Shown here: one piece after another, positions 26,940 through 34,802 of the stretch | How positions within the stretch are numbered: position 1 is the stretch's first letter | How the letters are laid out: every line of letters begins with the position of its first letter | Source of the DNA: Tsukamurella sp. 1534 | GTDB lineage: Bacteria > Actinomycetota > Actinomycetes > Mycobacteriales > Mycobacteriaceae | Length of the DNA: 64,000 nt | Direction: 5' to 3' | Assembly: GCF_000312385.1 (NCBI RefSeq) | Contig: NZ_HE997627.1 | Span: forward strand, 1,112,268-1,176,267 | The notes under the pieces: generated by a model | Databases searched by the model: none | The model's input: the letters and a program-made list of their open reading frames with translations, nothing else | Told to the model about the DNA's origin: nothing | Position numbers and translations under genes: made by a program

Positions 26940-28256
26940 GTGACCGTGGATGTAAGAGGGAGTTCCGCGCTTCTGACGGACCAGTACGAGCTCACCATGC
27001 TGGCCGCCGCCCTGCGCGACGGAACCGCGCACAAACCATGCGTGTTCGAGGTGTTCGCGCGGCGCCTGCCCGCGGGCCGGCGGTACGGCGTGGTGGCCGG
27101 CACGGCCCGCGTGCTCGACGAGCTGTCCCGGTTCCGGTTCGGTCCCGACGAGCTGGCGATCGCCGAGCGTTTCCTGGACCCGGACACCCTGGCCTGGCTG
27201 GCCGACTACCGGTTCACCGGGGAGATCGACGGCTACCGCGAGGGCGAGCTGTACTTCCCCGGATCGCCGATCCTCACGGTTCGCGCCAGCTTCGCCGAGG
27301 GCGTGCTGCTGGAGACCCTGTTCCTCTCGATCCTCAACCACGACAGCGCGATCGCCTCCGCCGCCGCGCGCATGGTGTCGGCGGCGGCGGGGCGTCCGCT
27401 GATCGAGATGGGCACGCGCCGCACGCACGAGCAGGCGGCCGTCGCCTCGGCGCGAGCCGCGTACATCGCCGGGTTCGCGACGACCTCGAACATGGAGGCG
27501 GCCCGCACGTACGGCGTCCCGTCGGGCGGTACGGCGGCGCACGCGTTCACCCTGCTGCACACGGGCGCCGACGGGCCGGACGAGGAGGGGGCGTTCGCCG
27601 CCCAGGTCGCCGCGCAGGGGCCGGGGACCACGCTGCTGGTGGACACCTACGACATCACGGAGGGCGTGAACCGGGCCGTGCGGGCGGCCGGCCCCGGATT
27701 GGGCGGCGTGCGGATCGACTCGGGCGACCTCGGCATCATCACCCGGCAGGTGCGCACCCAGCTGGACGAGCTGGGCGCCACCGGGACGAAGATCGTGGTC
27801 TCGGGCGACCTCGACGAGTACGCGATCGGCGCCCTGCGGGCCGAACCGATCGACGTGTACGGCGTGGGCACCTCGCTGGTCACGGGTTCGGGAGCGCCCA
27901 CGGCCGGGATGGTCTACAAGCTGGTCGAGGTGGACGGGCTGCCGGTCGCGAAACGCAGCTCGCACAAGGAGACCCTGGGCGGCGAGAAGCGCGCCGTGCG
28001 CCTGGCGAAGAGCACCGGCACCATCGTCGAGGAGGTGCTCTACCCGCGTGGCGGTACGCCGGCGGTGCCGGCCCGGCTCACGCCGACGGAGCTGCAGATC
28101 CCGATGGTGCGGGGCGGCACCGAGGTGGACGGCCTGCCCGGCCTCGAGGACGCTCGCGCGCACCTGCGCACGGCGCTGGTCTCACTCCCGTGGGAGGGCC
28201 TCGGCCTCTCGCACGGCGAGCCCGCGGTTCCCACGCGCTACGAGGCGAACTCGTGA
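26940..28256 (+). CDS. pncB: Nicotinate phosphoribosyltransferase
   Basis: 438 residues from GTG 26940; the family N-terminus ([12 protein letters not shown]) begins 10 residues in, so later starts are excluded. Further motifs are [17 protein letters not shown], the [24 protein letters not shown] region, [19 protein letters not shown] and the phosphoribosyl-binding VYGVGTSL. It converts nicotinate and PRPP to NaMN in the Preiss-Handler pathway of NAD salvage. The gene is divergent from clpS, as in M. tuberculosis (Rv1330c/Rv1331). It overlaps pncA by 4 bases, coupling both salvage steps. Confidence 0.95.
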   Translation: MTVDVRGSSALLTDQYELTMLAAALRDGTAHKPCVFEVFARRLPAGRRYGVVAGTARVLDELSRFRFGPDELAIAERFLDPDTLAWLADYRFTGEIDGYREGELYFPGSPILTVRASFAEGVLLETLFLSILNHDSAIASAAARMVSAAAGRPLIEMGTRRTHEQAAVASARAAYIAGFATTSNMEAARTYGVPSGGTAAHAFTLLHTGADGPDEEGAFAAQVAAQGPGTTLLVDTYDITEGVNRAVRAAGPGLGGVRIDSGDLGIITRQVRTQLDELGATGTKIVVSGDLDEYAIGALRAEPIDVYGVGTSLVTGSGAPTAGMVYKLVEVDGLPVAKRSSHKETLGGEKRAVRLAKSTGTIVEEVLYPRGGTPAVPARLTPTELQIPMVRGGTEVDGLPGLEDARAHLRTALVSLPWEGLGLSHGEPAVPTRYEANS

Positions 28257-28819
28257 CGGCCGGCGGCGGCCGGGGCGCCGCGCTCGTCGTGGTGGACGTG
28301 CAGAACGACTTCTGCGAGGGCGGATCCCTCGCCGTGGACGGCGGCGCGCGGCTGGCGCGGCGCATCCACGACGACCTCCTGGAGGCCTACCCCACCGTGG
28401 TCGCCACCCGGGACTGGCACATCGATCCGGGCGCGCACTTCTCCGCCGCACCGGATTTCGTGGACTCCTGGCCGGTGCACTGCCGGGCGCGCACCGCGGG
28501 CGCCGAGTTCCACCCGAACCTGCGGCTGCCGCTGCGGGTCCCGGTGTTCAGCAAGGGCGCCTATTCGGCGGCGTACTCGGGTTTCGAGGGCCACGACGCC
28601 GACGGGGCCGCACTCGCGGAATGGCTTGCCGGGCATTCGATCACATCTGTCGACGTGGTGGGGATCGCGACCGATCACTGCGTGCGTGCCACGGCGCTCG
28701 ACGCCGTCGCAACAGGCCTCACGGTGCGCGTGCTCGCGGATTACACCGCCGGTGTCGCACCGGATTCCACCCGCGCCGCCCTGGCGGAGTTCGTCGCCGC
28801 GGGGATCACCGTGGTCTGA
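28253..28819 (+). CDS. pncA: Nicotinamidase/pyrazinamidase
   Basis: 188 residues from GTG 28253, sharing GTGA with the pncB stop. It is very close to M. tuberculosis PncA in motifs: VVVDVQNDFCEGGSLAVDGG (catalytic Asp), TRDWHIDPGAHF (metal Asp/His/His), VFSKGAYSAAYSGFEG (catalytic Lys) and VVGIATDHCVRATALDA (nucleophilic Cys). It hydrolyses nicotinamide to nicotinate for PncB and would activate pyrazinamide. Two successive salvage enzymes in one coupled unit differ from M. tuberculosis, where pncA is elsewhere. Confidence 0.96.
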   Translation: MTAGGGRGAALVVVDVQNDFCEGGSLAVDGGARLARRIHDDLLEAYPTVVATRDWHIDPGAHFSAAPDFVDSWPVHCRARTAGAEFHPNLRLPLRVPVFSKGAYSAAYSGFEGHDADGAALAEWLAGHSITSVDVVGIATDHCVRATALDAVATGLTVRVLADYTAGVAPDSTRAALAEFVAAGITVV

Positions 28820-28920
28820 CTGCCGTCCGTGTGGGCCGTCGCCACCTCGGCGCGGCGGAATCCGCCCCGGGGAGCGGCCGGGCCACGGCCTCGGCGCCGG
28901 GCCGGGGTTACGCTGCCCGT

Positions 28921-29163
28921 ATGCGCTTGACCGCCGAATTCACCTCGGAGCCCTTCCACGGCGAGGGCGAGGTGCCCACGCACGCCGTCCACGCCGTCGA
29001 AGCGGTTCGTGCCGCCGGAGTGGCGCACGACTTCGGGCCGCTGGGTACGTCCGTCGACGGCGACGCCGCAGCGGTGCTGGACGCGCTCCGCGAGGCATTG
29101 GCGGCGGCGTTCGAGAACGGCGCGACCCGGATCACGATCCAGATCGACCGGTCCGATGACTGA
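28921..29163 (+). CDS. MTH1187/YkoF-type thiamine-binding protein
   Basis: 80 residues. The ferredoxin-like fold signature AEFTSEPFHGEG...THAVHAVEAVRAAGV...DFGPLGTSVDGD...AAFENGATRITIQID matches the DUF77/MTH1187 family, small tetramers that bind thiamine or related ligands. The following HTH gene starts inside it (8-base overlap), so both are co-translated. A vitamin sensing or transport-related role is inferred, not shown. Confidence 0.85.
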   Translation: MRLTAEFTSEPFHGEGEVPTHAVHAVEAVRAAGVAHDFGPLGTSVDGDAAAVLDALREALAAAFENGATRITIQIDRSDD

Positions 29164-29527
29164 GCGTGCGCATCCGCTGGTCGAGGCGGTACGCGAACTC
29201 GTCGACCGGATGGAGGGACGGATCGTCGCCCCCGAGGAGATGCGCGGCGGCGACGTGCCCCTGGTGTGGGAGGGCAGCACCGTCGGCGGGGTCCGCCTGC
29301 CGTCCGCAACGGCGTCGGCGGGCGATCTGGAATCGCTGCTGACCGGCGTTGCGGACGAGCTGGGCGGCCCCCTCAAGGGGCTCGACCGGCAGGAGAAGCA
29401 GCGCGCGGTGCGCCTTCTGGAGGAGCGCGGGGCGTTCGCCTACCGGAAATCGGCGGAGACGGTCGCCGAGGCCCTGGGCGTGACCCGGTTCACCGTCTAC
29501 AACTACCTCAACCGGATCCGCGCCTGA
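29156..29527 (+). CDS. Small HTH_22 (YheO C-terminal type) DNA-binding protein
   Basis: 123 residues. The C-terminal ~60 residues (LDRQEKQRAVRLLEERGAFAYRKSAETVAEALGVTRFTVYNYLNRIRA) are the HTH_22 domain of YheO/DauR-like regulators. The upstream half (VEAVRELVDRMEGRI...VPLVWEGSTVGGVRLP) is too short for a full YheO PAS domain. It overlaps the thiamine-binding gene by 8 bases, suggesting a sensor/regulator pair. Targets are unknown; the urate operon promoter lies 100 bases downstream but carries IclR- and Crp-type elements instead. Confidence 0.82.
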   Translation: MTERAHPLVEAVRELVDRMEGRIVAPEEMRGGDVPLVWEGSTVGGVRLPSATASAGDLESLLTGVADELGGPLKGLDRQEKQRAVRLLEERGAFAYRKSAETVAEALGVTRFTVYNYLNRIRA

Positions 29528-29627
29528 CCGCTCGCCGCGCGCCGTCGCGGCCGGTCCGCTAACGTCGCCCGCACCCGTGGCAGACCCGGCCGCGAGACGT
29601 CGGCAGCCGCCGATTTTCAACAAAGTG

Positions 29628-29682
29628 TTGACGTGACCGGGGTCACATGTCATCCTTCGACTAGTGGAAGTTTTGTTCCGCA
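29628..29682 (+). promoter_or_regulatory. Urate operon promoter with Crp/GlxR-like site and TGCGGAA element
   Basis: -35 TTGACG (29628-29633) is followed 17 bases later by CATCCT (29651-29656). Inside the spacer, GTGACCGGGGTCAC (29633-29646) fits GTGA-N6-TCAC, the Crp/GlxR core. Downstream, TGGAA-gttttg-TTCCGCA (29665-29682), on the minus strand TGCGGAA-N6-TTCCA, resembles IclR-family operators. All elements recur before hyi. An AGAAGG-type ribosome site precedes the uraD ATG. Confidence 0.75.
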
Positions 29683-29703
29683 GACCGAAAGAAGGCAGGT
29701 CAA

Positions 29704-30243
29704 ATGGACCTCGATGAGTTCAATTCCGCGGTCGCGGCCGAACTCCGGCCGACCCTCCTCGCATGCTGCGACGTGCCGGCGTGGGCGGACACCGTGCTCG
29801 CGGCACGCCCGTATCCGAGTATCGACGCCGCCCTCCGTACGGCCGGGACCGCCGCGAACGGCTTCGCCGCTGACGACGTGACGCGAGCGCTCGCCGCCCA
29901 CCCGCGGATCGGCGAGCGAGCGGGAGGCCGTTCGACGGAGGCCGCCTGGTCCCGCAGGGAGCAGTCGAGCGTCGCCACCGACGACGCGACCCAGGAGGCT
30001 CTGCTGCAGGGCAACCGCGCGTACGAGGAGCGGTTCGACCGCGTCTTCCTGATCAACGCGGCCGGACTCGACGCGGCCACCGTCCTCGCATCGCTGCACC
30101 GGCGCCTCGAGAACGACCCGGAGTCCGAGGCGCGCGAGGTGGCGGGCGAGCTGCGCGGCATCGCGCTGCGCCGGCTGGCGCGGGTACTCGAGGCCGAGGA
30201 CGCACTCCCACAGGCAGAACCGCTCAACGGAAGGCAGTCATGA
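29704..30243 (+). CDS. uraD: 2-oxo-4-hydroxy-4-carboxy-5-ureidoimidazoline (OHCU) decarboxylase
   Basis: 179 residues, all-helical. The diagnostic HPRIGERAG (catalytic His), the SSVATDDATQEALLQGNRAYEERFDRVFLINAAG segment with the substrate-binding Gln/Glu, and the C-terminal GIALRRLARVL are present. It performs the third step of urate breakdown, giving S-allantoin. It overlaps uraH by 4 bases (ATGA). The operon order uraD-uraH-uox puts the last enzyme first. Confidence 0.93.
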   Translation: MDLDEFNSAVAAELRPTLLACCDVPAWADTVLAARPYPSIDAALRTAGTAANGFAADDVTRALAAHPRIGERAGGRSTEAAWSRREQSSVATDDATQEALLQGNRAYEERFDRVFLINAAGLDAATVLASLHRRLENDPESEAREVAGELRGIALRRLARVLEAEDALPQAEPLNGRQS

Positions 30244-30584
30244 GCACCGTCACCACCCACGTCCTGGACACCGCGCTCGGCCGGCCCGCCGCGCGGGTCC
30301 CCGTGCGGTTCGAACGGCTCTCCCCGGGCCCGCCGACGGTGCTGGCCGAGGCCGTCACCGACGACGACGGCCGGGTCCGCGATCTGGGCCCGGACGACCT
30401 CTGCGCCGGCACCTACCGGCTCACGTTCGACACCGCCGCGTACGCCGCGGCCACCGGCCAGGCGAACTTCTTCCCCGAGGTGGCCATCACGTTCCTCCTC
30501 GTCCAGCACGACGGTGCGATCCCGCATCACCACGTCCCCCTCCTCCTCAGCCCGTTCTCCTACTCCTCCTACAAAGGAAGCTGA
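30240..30584 (+). CDS. uraH: 5-hydroxyisourate hydrolase (transthyretin-like)
   Basis: 114 residues. It starts TVTTHVLDTALGRPA (active-site His) and ends YSSYKGS, equivalent to the family's Tyr-Arg-Gly-Ser tail with Lys for Arg. Also visible are DDDGRV and YRLTFDTAAYAA...FFPEVAITF, and HHHVPLLLSPFSY. It hydrolyses 5-hydroxyisourate to OHCU. It is the middle gene of the urate operon, 5 bases before uox. Confidence 0.95.
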   Translation: MSTVTTHVLDTALGRPAARVPVRFERLSPGPPTVLAEAVTDDDGRVRDLGPDDLCAGTYRLTFDTAAYAAATGQANFFPEVAITFLLVQHDGAIPHHHVPLLLSPFSYSSYKGS

Positions 30585-30589
30585 CCATC

Positions 30590-31495
30590 ATGGCGATCCA
30601 CTTGGGCCCCAACCAGTACGGCAAGGCCGAGAACCGCGTCGTGCGGATCCACCGCGACACCGCGCGGCACAGCATCCGCGACCTCAACGTCTCCTCCGCC
30701 CTCCGCGGCGACTTCACCGACGCGCACATCAGCGGCGACCAGGCCGCGGTGCTGCCGACCGACACCCAGAAGAACACGGCCTTCTGCTTCGCCAAGGAGA
30801 AGGGCGTCGGCGCGATCGAGGACTACGCCCTCACGCTCGGCGGCCACTTCATCGACTCCACCCCGAACGCCGACGGCGCGCGCATCGAGGTGCACGAGTA
30901 CCCGTGGGACCGCATCCAGGTCGACGGTGCGGGCCACGACCACGCCTTCGTCCGCTCGGGCGGCGGCGTGCGCTCGACCGTCGTGAACGTGGACGGGCGC
31001 GGCAGCGACCGGCGCGCGCACGTGGTCTCGGGCATCCACGACCTCACGCTGCTCAAGTCGACCGGGTCGGAGTTCCACGGCTTCCTCAAGGACAAGTACA
31101 CGACGCTGCAGGAGACCGACGACCGGATCCTCGCCACGTCGCTGGTCGCCAAATGGCGCTACGACCACACCGAGGTGGACTGGGACAAGTCGTTCGACTC
31201 GATCCGCGCGATCATGCTCCAGCGCTTCGCCGAGATCCACAGCAAGGCACTCCAGCAGACGCTCTACGGCATGGGCGAGGCCGTGCTCGAACAGCATCCC
31301 GAAGTCGCGGAGATCAAGTTCTCCGCACCCAACAAGCACCACTTCCTGGTGGATCTCTCGCCCTTCGACGTGGAGAACCCCGGCGAGGTCTTCATCGCGG
31401 CGGATCGCCCGTACGGCCTGATCGAGGCGAGCGTCGTCCGCGACGACGCCTCCGACGCGGGCTCGGCGTGGCACGGCGTCCCCGGATTCTGCTGA
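30590..31495 (+). CDS. uox: Urate oxidase (uricase), cofactor-free
   Basis: 301 residues. Two T-fold domains; motifs YGKAENRVVRIHRD (catalytic Lys/Thr region), ATDTQ-like PTDTQKNTAF, LKSTGSEFHGFLKDKYTTLQETDDRILATS, and the NKHH motif in SAPNKHHFLVDLSPF. It oxidises urate to 5-hydroxyisourate with O2, releasing H2O2. The gene is followed 13 bases later by a purine permease. A peroxisome-type C-terminus (as in eukaryotes) is absent. Confidence 0.96.
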   Translation: MAIHLGPNQYGKAENRVVRIHRDTARHSIRDLNVSSALRGDFTDAHISGDQAAVLPTDTQKNTAFCFAKEKGVGAIEDYALTLGGHFIDSTPNADGARIEVHEYPWDRIQVDGAGHDHAFVRSGGGVRSTVVNVDGRGSDRRAHVVSGIHDLTLLKSTGSEFHGFLKDKYTTLQETDDRILATSLVAKWRYDHTEVDWDKSFDSIRAIMLQRFAEIHSKALQQTLYGMGEAVLEQHPEVAEIKFSAPNKHHFLVDLSPFDVENPGEVFIAADRPYGLIEASVVRDDASDAGSAWHGVPGFC

Positions 31496-31508
31496 GGAGG
31501 GAGCGGAG

Positions 31509-32900
31509 ATGACGACGCACCCTCCCGACTCGGCGGCGCCCGCGCGCCCCGAGGACGAGAAGCTCCCGTTCGGCCGCCTCCTGGTCTACGGCCTCCAGCA
31601 CATCCTCACGATGTACGGCGGCGTCATCGCCCCGCCGCTGGTGGTGGGCACGGCGGCCGGCCTGTCCGCGACCGACGTCGGACTGCTCGTGACCGCGGGC
31701 CTGTTCGTCAGCGGCTTCGCCACCATCCTGCAGACCATCGGGATCGGTCCGTTCGGCGCGAAACTACCCATCGTCCAGGGCCTCTCGTTCGCGAGCGTGT
31801 CCACCATGGTGGCGATCGGCAACCAGGGCGGGGTGCGCCCCATCTTCGGCGCGATCATCGTGGCCGGCCTCATCGGCCTGGCCATAGCGCCGGTCTTCGC
31901 CCGGCTCGTGCGCTACTTCCCGCCCGTCGTGACGGGCACGATCATCACCGTGGTCGGGCTCTCGCTGCTGCCGGTCACCTTCACCTGGGCCCAGGGCGGT
32001 CAGGGAGCCAAGGACTTCGGTTCCATGGCGAACATCGGCCTGGCCGGACTCACGGTGCTCATCATCCTGGTGATCAGCCGCGTCTTCCAGGGCGCGATCT
32101 CCCGGCTGTCGATCCTCATCGGCATCGTGCTCGGCACCGCCGTGGCCGCGGTGCTCGGCCGGGTCGACTTCTCCAAGGTGGGCGACGGGCCGTTCTTCGC
32201 GGTGCCGCCGATCCTGCACTGGGGCACACCCACGTTCCAGATCGGCGCCATCGTCTCGATGACGATCGTGATCCTGGTGATCATGACCGAGACCACCGCG
32301 GACATCCTCGCCATCGGCGAGATCGTGGGCACGCCGGTGGACCGGAGGCGGGTGGCCGACGGCCTGCGCGCCGACATGGCGTCCACCGCCGTCGCGCCGC
32401 TGTTCGGCGCCTTCCCCTGCAGCGCCTTCGCGCAGAACGTGGGCCTGGTGGCCCTCACGGGGATCAAGAGCCGCTACGTGGTGGCCATGGGCGGTGTCAT
32501 CCTGGGCCTCCTCGGCCTGCTGCCCGTCGTGGGCCGCGTCGTCGCGGCGATCCCCTACCCCGTCCTCGGCGGCGCCGGCCTGGTTCTGTTCGGCTCCGTC
32601 GCCGCGAGCGGCATCCGCACGCTGTCCCGGGTGAACTACGACGGAAACCTCAACATGGTGATCGTCGCGACGGCGATCGGCATGGGGCTCGTGCCCGTCG
32701 CCGCACCGAAGTTCTGGGACGAGTTCCCCACCACGGTCGGCACCATCATGCACTCGGGCATCTGCGCCGCCGCCGTCGTCGCGGTCGTGCTCAACGTCCT
32801 GTTCAACGAGGTCAAGGCGGGCAACCGGGCGGACGTCTCGGTGTTCGCCGCCGCGCCCGACGAGCGCGGCAACTCCCCGGCCGGCGCGGACGAGAAGTAG
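31509..32900 (+). CDS. NCS2-family urate/xanthine permease
   Basis: 463 residues with about 13-14 hydrophobic segments. NCS2 marks: LLVYGLQHILTMYGGVIAPPLVVG, the GNQGGVRPIFGAIIVAG stretch, the TETTADILAIGEIVG signature in helix 8 and FPCSAFAQNVGLVALTGIKSRYVV (helix 10 substrate loop). Its place at the end of the uricase operon argues for urate or xanthine uptake rather than uracil. Subfamily identity (PucJ/PucK/UapA-like) is inferred. Confidence 0.92.
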   Translation: MTTHPPDSAAPARPEDEKLPFGRLLVYGLQHILTMYGGVIAPPLVVGTAAGLSATDVGLLVTAGLFVSGFATILQTIGIGPFGAKLPIVQGLSFASVSTMVAIGNQGGVRPIFGAIIVAGLIGLAIAPVFARLVRYFPPVVTGTIITVVGLSLLPVTFTWAQGGQGAKDFGSMANIGLAGLTVLIILVISRVFQGAISRLSILIGIVLGTAVAAVLGRVDFSKVGDGPFFAVPPILHWGTPTFQIGAIVSMTIVILVIMTETTADILAIGEIVGTPVDRRRVADGLRADMASTAVAPLFGAFPCSAFAQNVGLVALTGIKSRYVVAMGGVILGLLGLLPVVGRVVAAIPYPVLGGAGLVLFGSVAASGIRTLSRVNYDGNLNMVIVATAIGMGLVPVAAPKFWDEFPTTVGTIMHSGICAAAVVAVVLNVLFNEVKAGNRADVSVFAAAPDERGNSPAGADEK

Positions 32901-32914
32901 GTCGGTCCGACCCC

Positions 32915-32979
32915 TTGACGTGACCGCCGTCACTTGCAATAATTCCATTGTGCGGAATAGAACTTTCCAATCTGCGGAA
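32915..32979 (+). promoter_or_regulatory. Glyoxylate operon promoter with Crp/GlxR-like site and tandem TTCCANNNTGCGGAA
   Basis: TTGACG (32915-32920), 17-base spacer and AATAAT (32938-32943) form a good sigma-70 promoter. GTGA-ccgccg-TCAC (32920-32933) lies in the spacer. Two copies of an inverted repeat, TTCCATTGTGCGGAA (32943-32957) and TTCCAATCTGCGGAA (32965-32979), are spaced exactly 22 bases, two helical turns, across the start site. This fits cooperative binding of an IclR/AllR-type repressor. The hyi start is 87 bases further on. Confidence 0.78.
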
Positions 32980-33065
32980 GTTTTCGCGGTGCACGCCACC
33001 GCCCGCCCATCGTTCCCCTCGCCAGACCTCCGCGACGCCCCTCCCCGTCGCCGAAGGAGCACTCC

Positions 33066-33896
33066 ATGAAGTACACGGTCAACTGCTCGATCCTCCTCAC
33101 CGACATACCCCTGCTGTCCCGGCCGCGGGCCGCGCGCGACGCCGGATTCGACGCCGTCGAATTCTGGTGGCCGTTCGATTCGGCCGTCCCGTCCGATCGG
33201 GACGTGGACGCCTTCGTCCGCGCCGTCGAGGACGCCGGGGTCCGGCTGAGCGGTCTCAACTTCGCCGCCGGCGACATGCCCGCCGGGGAGCGCGGGATCC
33301 TGTCGGATCCGCGCCGCGCCGCCGAGTTCCGGGACAACATCGACGTGACCGTCGGGATCGGTGAGCGCCTCGGCACGCCGGGTTTCAACGCCCTGTACGG
33401 CAACAGGATCGACGGCGTGGCCGTCGAGGAGCAGGACGAGCTCGCAGCCGCGAACCTCGCCGCCGCGGGCGCCGCCGCGGCGCGGATCGGCGCGGTGGTG
33501 CTGATCGAGCCCGTGAGCGGCGCGCCCCTGTACCCGCTGAAGACCGCCGCCGACGCCGCCGGCGTGATCGACCGGGTGCGCACCGACCACGGCACGGACT
33601 CCCTGCGGCTGCTCGCCGACCTCTACCACCTGCAGGTCAACGGGGACGACGTGGCCGCCGCCATCGACGCGCACGCGTCCTCGATCGGCCACGTACAGAT
33701 CGCGGACGCCCCCGGCCGCGGCGAACCGGGCACCGGCGACCTCGATCTCGACGCACACCTGCGGCACCTCGCCGACGTCGGTTACACCGGCTACGTCGGC
33801 CTCGAATACAAGCAGTCCCAGCCGGATCCGTTCGCCTGGCTGCCGGCGTCCCAGCGCAGCGGCGCCGCCTTCTCGACCTCCGGAAAGGATCAGTAG
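33066..33896 (+). CDS. hyi: Hydroxypyruvate isomerase
   Basis: 276 residues, xylose-isomerase-like TIM barrel. NCSILLTDIPLLSRPRAARDAGFDAVEFWWPF, LNFAAGDMPAGERG, VVLIEPVS (metal Glu), LRLLADLYHLQVNGDD (metal Asp region), HVQIADAPGRGEPGTGDLD and YVGLEYKQ (second metal Glu) match Hyi. It interconverts hydroxypyruvate and tartronate semialdehyde. It is first of four abutting genes (hyi-glxR-gcl-glxK), with the next ATG one base after its stop. Confidence 0.93.
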   Translation: MKYTVNCSILLTDIPLLSRPRAARDAGFDAVEFWWPFDSAVPSDRDVDAFVRAVEDAGVRLSGLNFAAGDMPAGERGILSDPRRAAEFRDNIDVTVGIGERLGTPGFNALYGNRIDGVAVEEQDELAAANLAAAGAAAARIGAVVLIEPVSGAPLYPLKTAADAAGVIDRVRTDHGTDSLRLLADLYHLQVNGDDVAAAIDAHASSIGHVQIADAPGRGEPGTGDLDLDAHLRHLADVGYTGYVGLEYKQSQPDPFAWLPASQRSGAAFSTSGKDQ

Positions 33897-34778
33897 ATGA
33901 GCTCCATCGCCTTCATCGGTCTCGGAATCATGGGCAGCCCCATGGCCGTGCACCTGGCCGAGGCCGGCCACACCGTGACCGGGTTCAACCGCAGCCCCGA
34001 GCGCGTGAAACCGCTCGTCGACGCGGGCGGACGCGCCGCCGATTCGATCGCCGAGGCCGTCTCCGATGCGGAGATCGTCGCCGTGATGGTGCCGGACTCG
34101 CCCGATGTGCAGCAGGTGCTCGCGGGCGAGGGCGGCGTCTTCGACAACGCCCCCGCGGGCGCCCTGATCATCGACTTCTCCAGCATCCGTCCCGATGTCA
34201 CCGCCGATCTCGCGGAGCAGGCGAAGGCCAAGGGCCTCAGGCTGATCGACGCGCCGGTGTCCGGCGGCGAGGCCGGCGCCGTGAACGCCGCCCTCTCCAT
34301 CATGGTCGGCGGTTCCCCCGAGGACTTCGCAGCGGCGCGGCCCGTGCTCGACGTGGTCGGCAAGACCATCGTGCACGTGGGGCCGAACGGCTCCGGCCAG
34401 ACGGTCAAGGCGGCAAACCAGCTGATCGTGGCCGGGAACATCCAGCTGCTCGCCGAAGCCGTTGTGTTCCTGGAGGCCTACGGCGTGGACACCGACGCCG
34501 CGGTCCGCGTGCTCGGCGGTGGTCTCGCCGGCTCGGCGGTCCTGGACCAGAAGGCGCAGAAGATGCTGGACCGGGAGTTCGAGCCCGGCTTCCGGATCGA
34601 CCTGCACCACAAGGATCTCGGCATCGTCACCTCGGCCGCCCGCGAGGCCGGCGTGGTCGCGCCGCTCGGCGCGGTCGTCGCACAGCTGATGGCCTCCGCC
34701 CGCGCCAACGGCGACGGCGGCCTCGACCATTCCGCCCTGCTGCAGGGCGTCGAGCGCCTGTCCGGGCGCACCCGCTAG
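33897..34778 (+). CDS. glxR: Tartronate semialdehyde reductase (2-hydroxy-3-oxopropionate reductase)
   Basis: 293 residues, beta-hydroxyacid dehydrogenase family. FIGLGIMGSPMAVHLAEAGH binds NAD(P), DAPVSGGEAGA holds the substrate, and GSGQTVKAANQLIVA contains the catalytic lysine, followed by the usual C-terminal KDLGIVTSAAREAGV. It reduces tartronate semialdehyde to D-glycerate. Placement between hyi and gcl fixes the substrate among related reductases. The symbol garR is used for the same activity. Confidence 0.94.
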   Translation: MSSIAFIGLGIMGSPMAVHLAEAGHTVTGFNRSPERVKPLVDAGGRAADSIAEAVSDAEIVAVMVPDSPDVQQVLAGEGGVFDNAPAGALIIDFSSIRPDVTADLAEQAKAKGLRLIDAPVSGGEAGAVNAALSIMVGGSPEDFAAARPVLDVVGKTIVHVGPNGSGQTVKAANQLIVAGNIQLLAEAVVFLEAYGVDTDAAVRVLGGGLAGSAVLDQKAQKMLDREFEPGFRIDLHHKDLGIVTSAAREAGVVAPLGAVVAQLMASARANGDGGLDHSALLQGVERLSGRTR

Positions 34779-34802
34779 ACCCTCACCCCCTGGAGTACAG
34801 AC

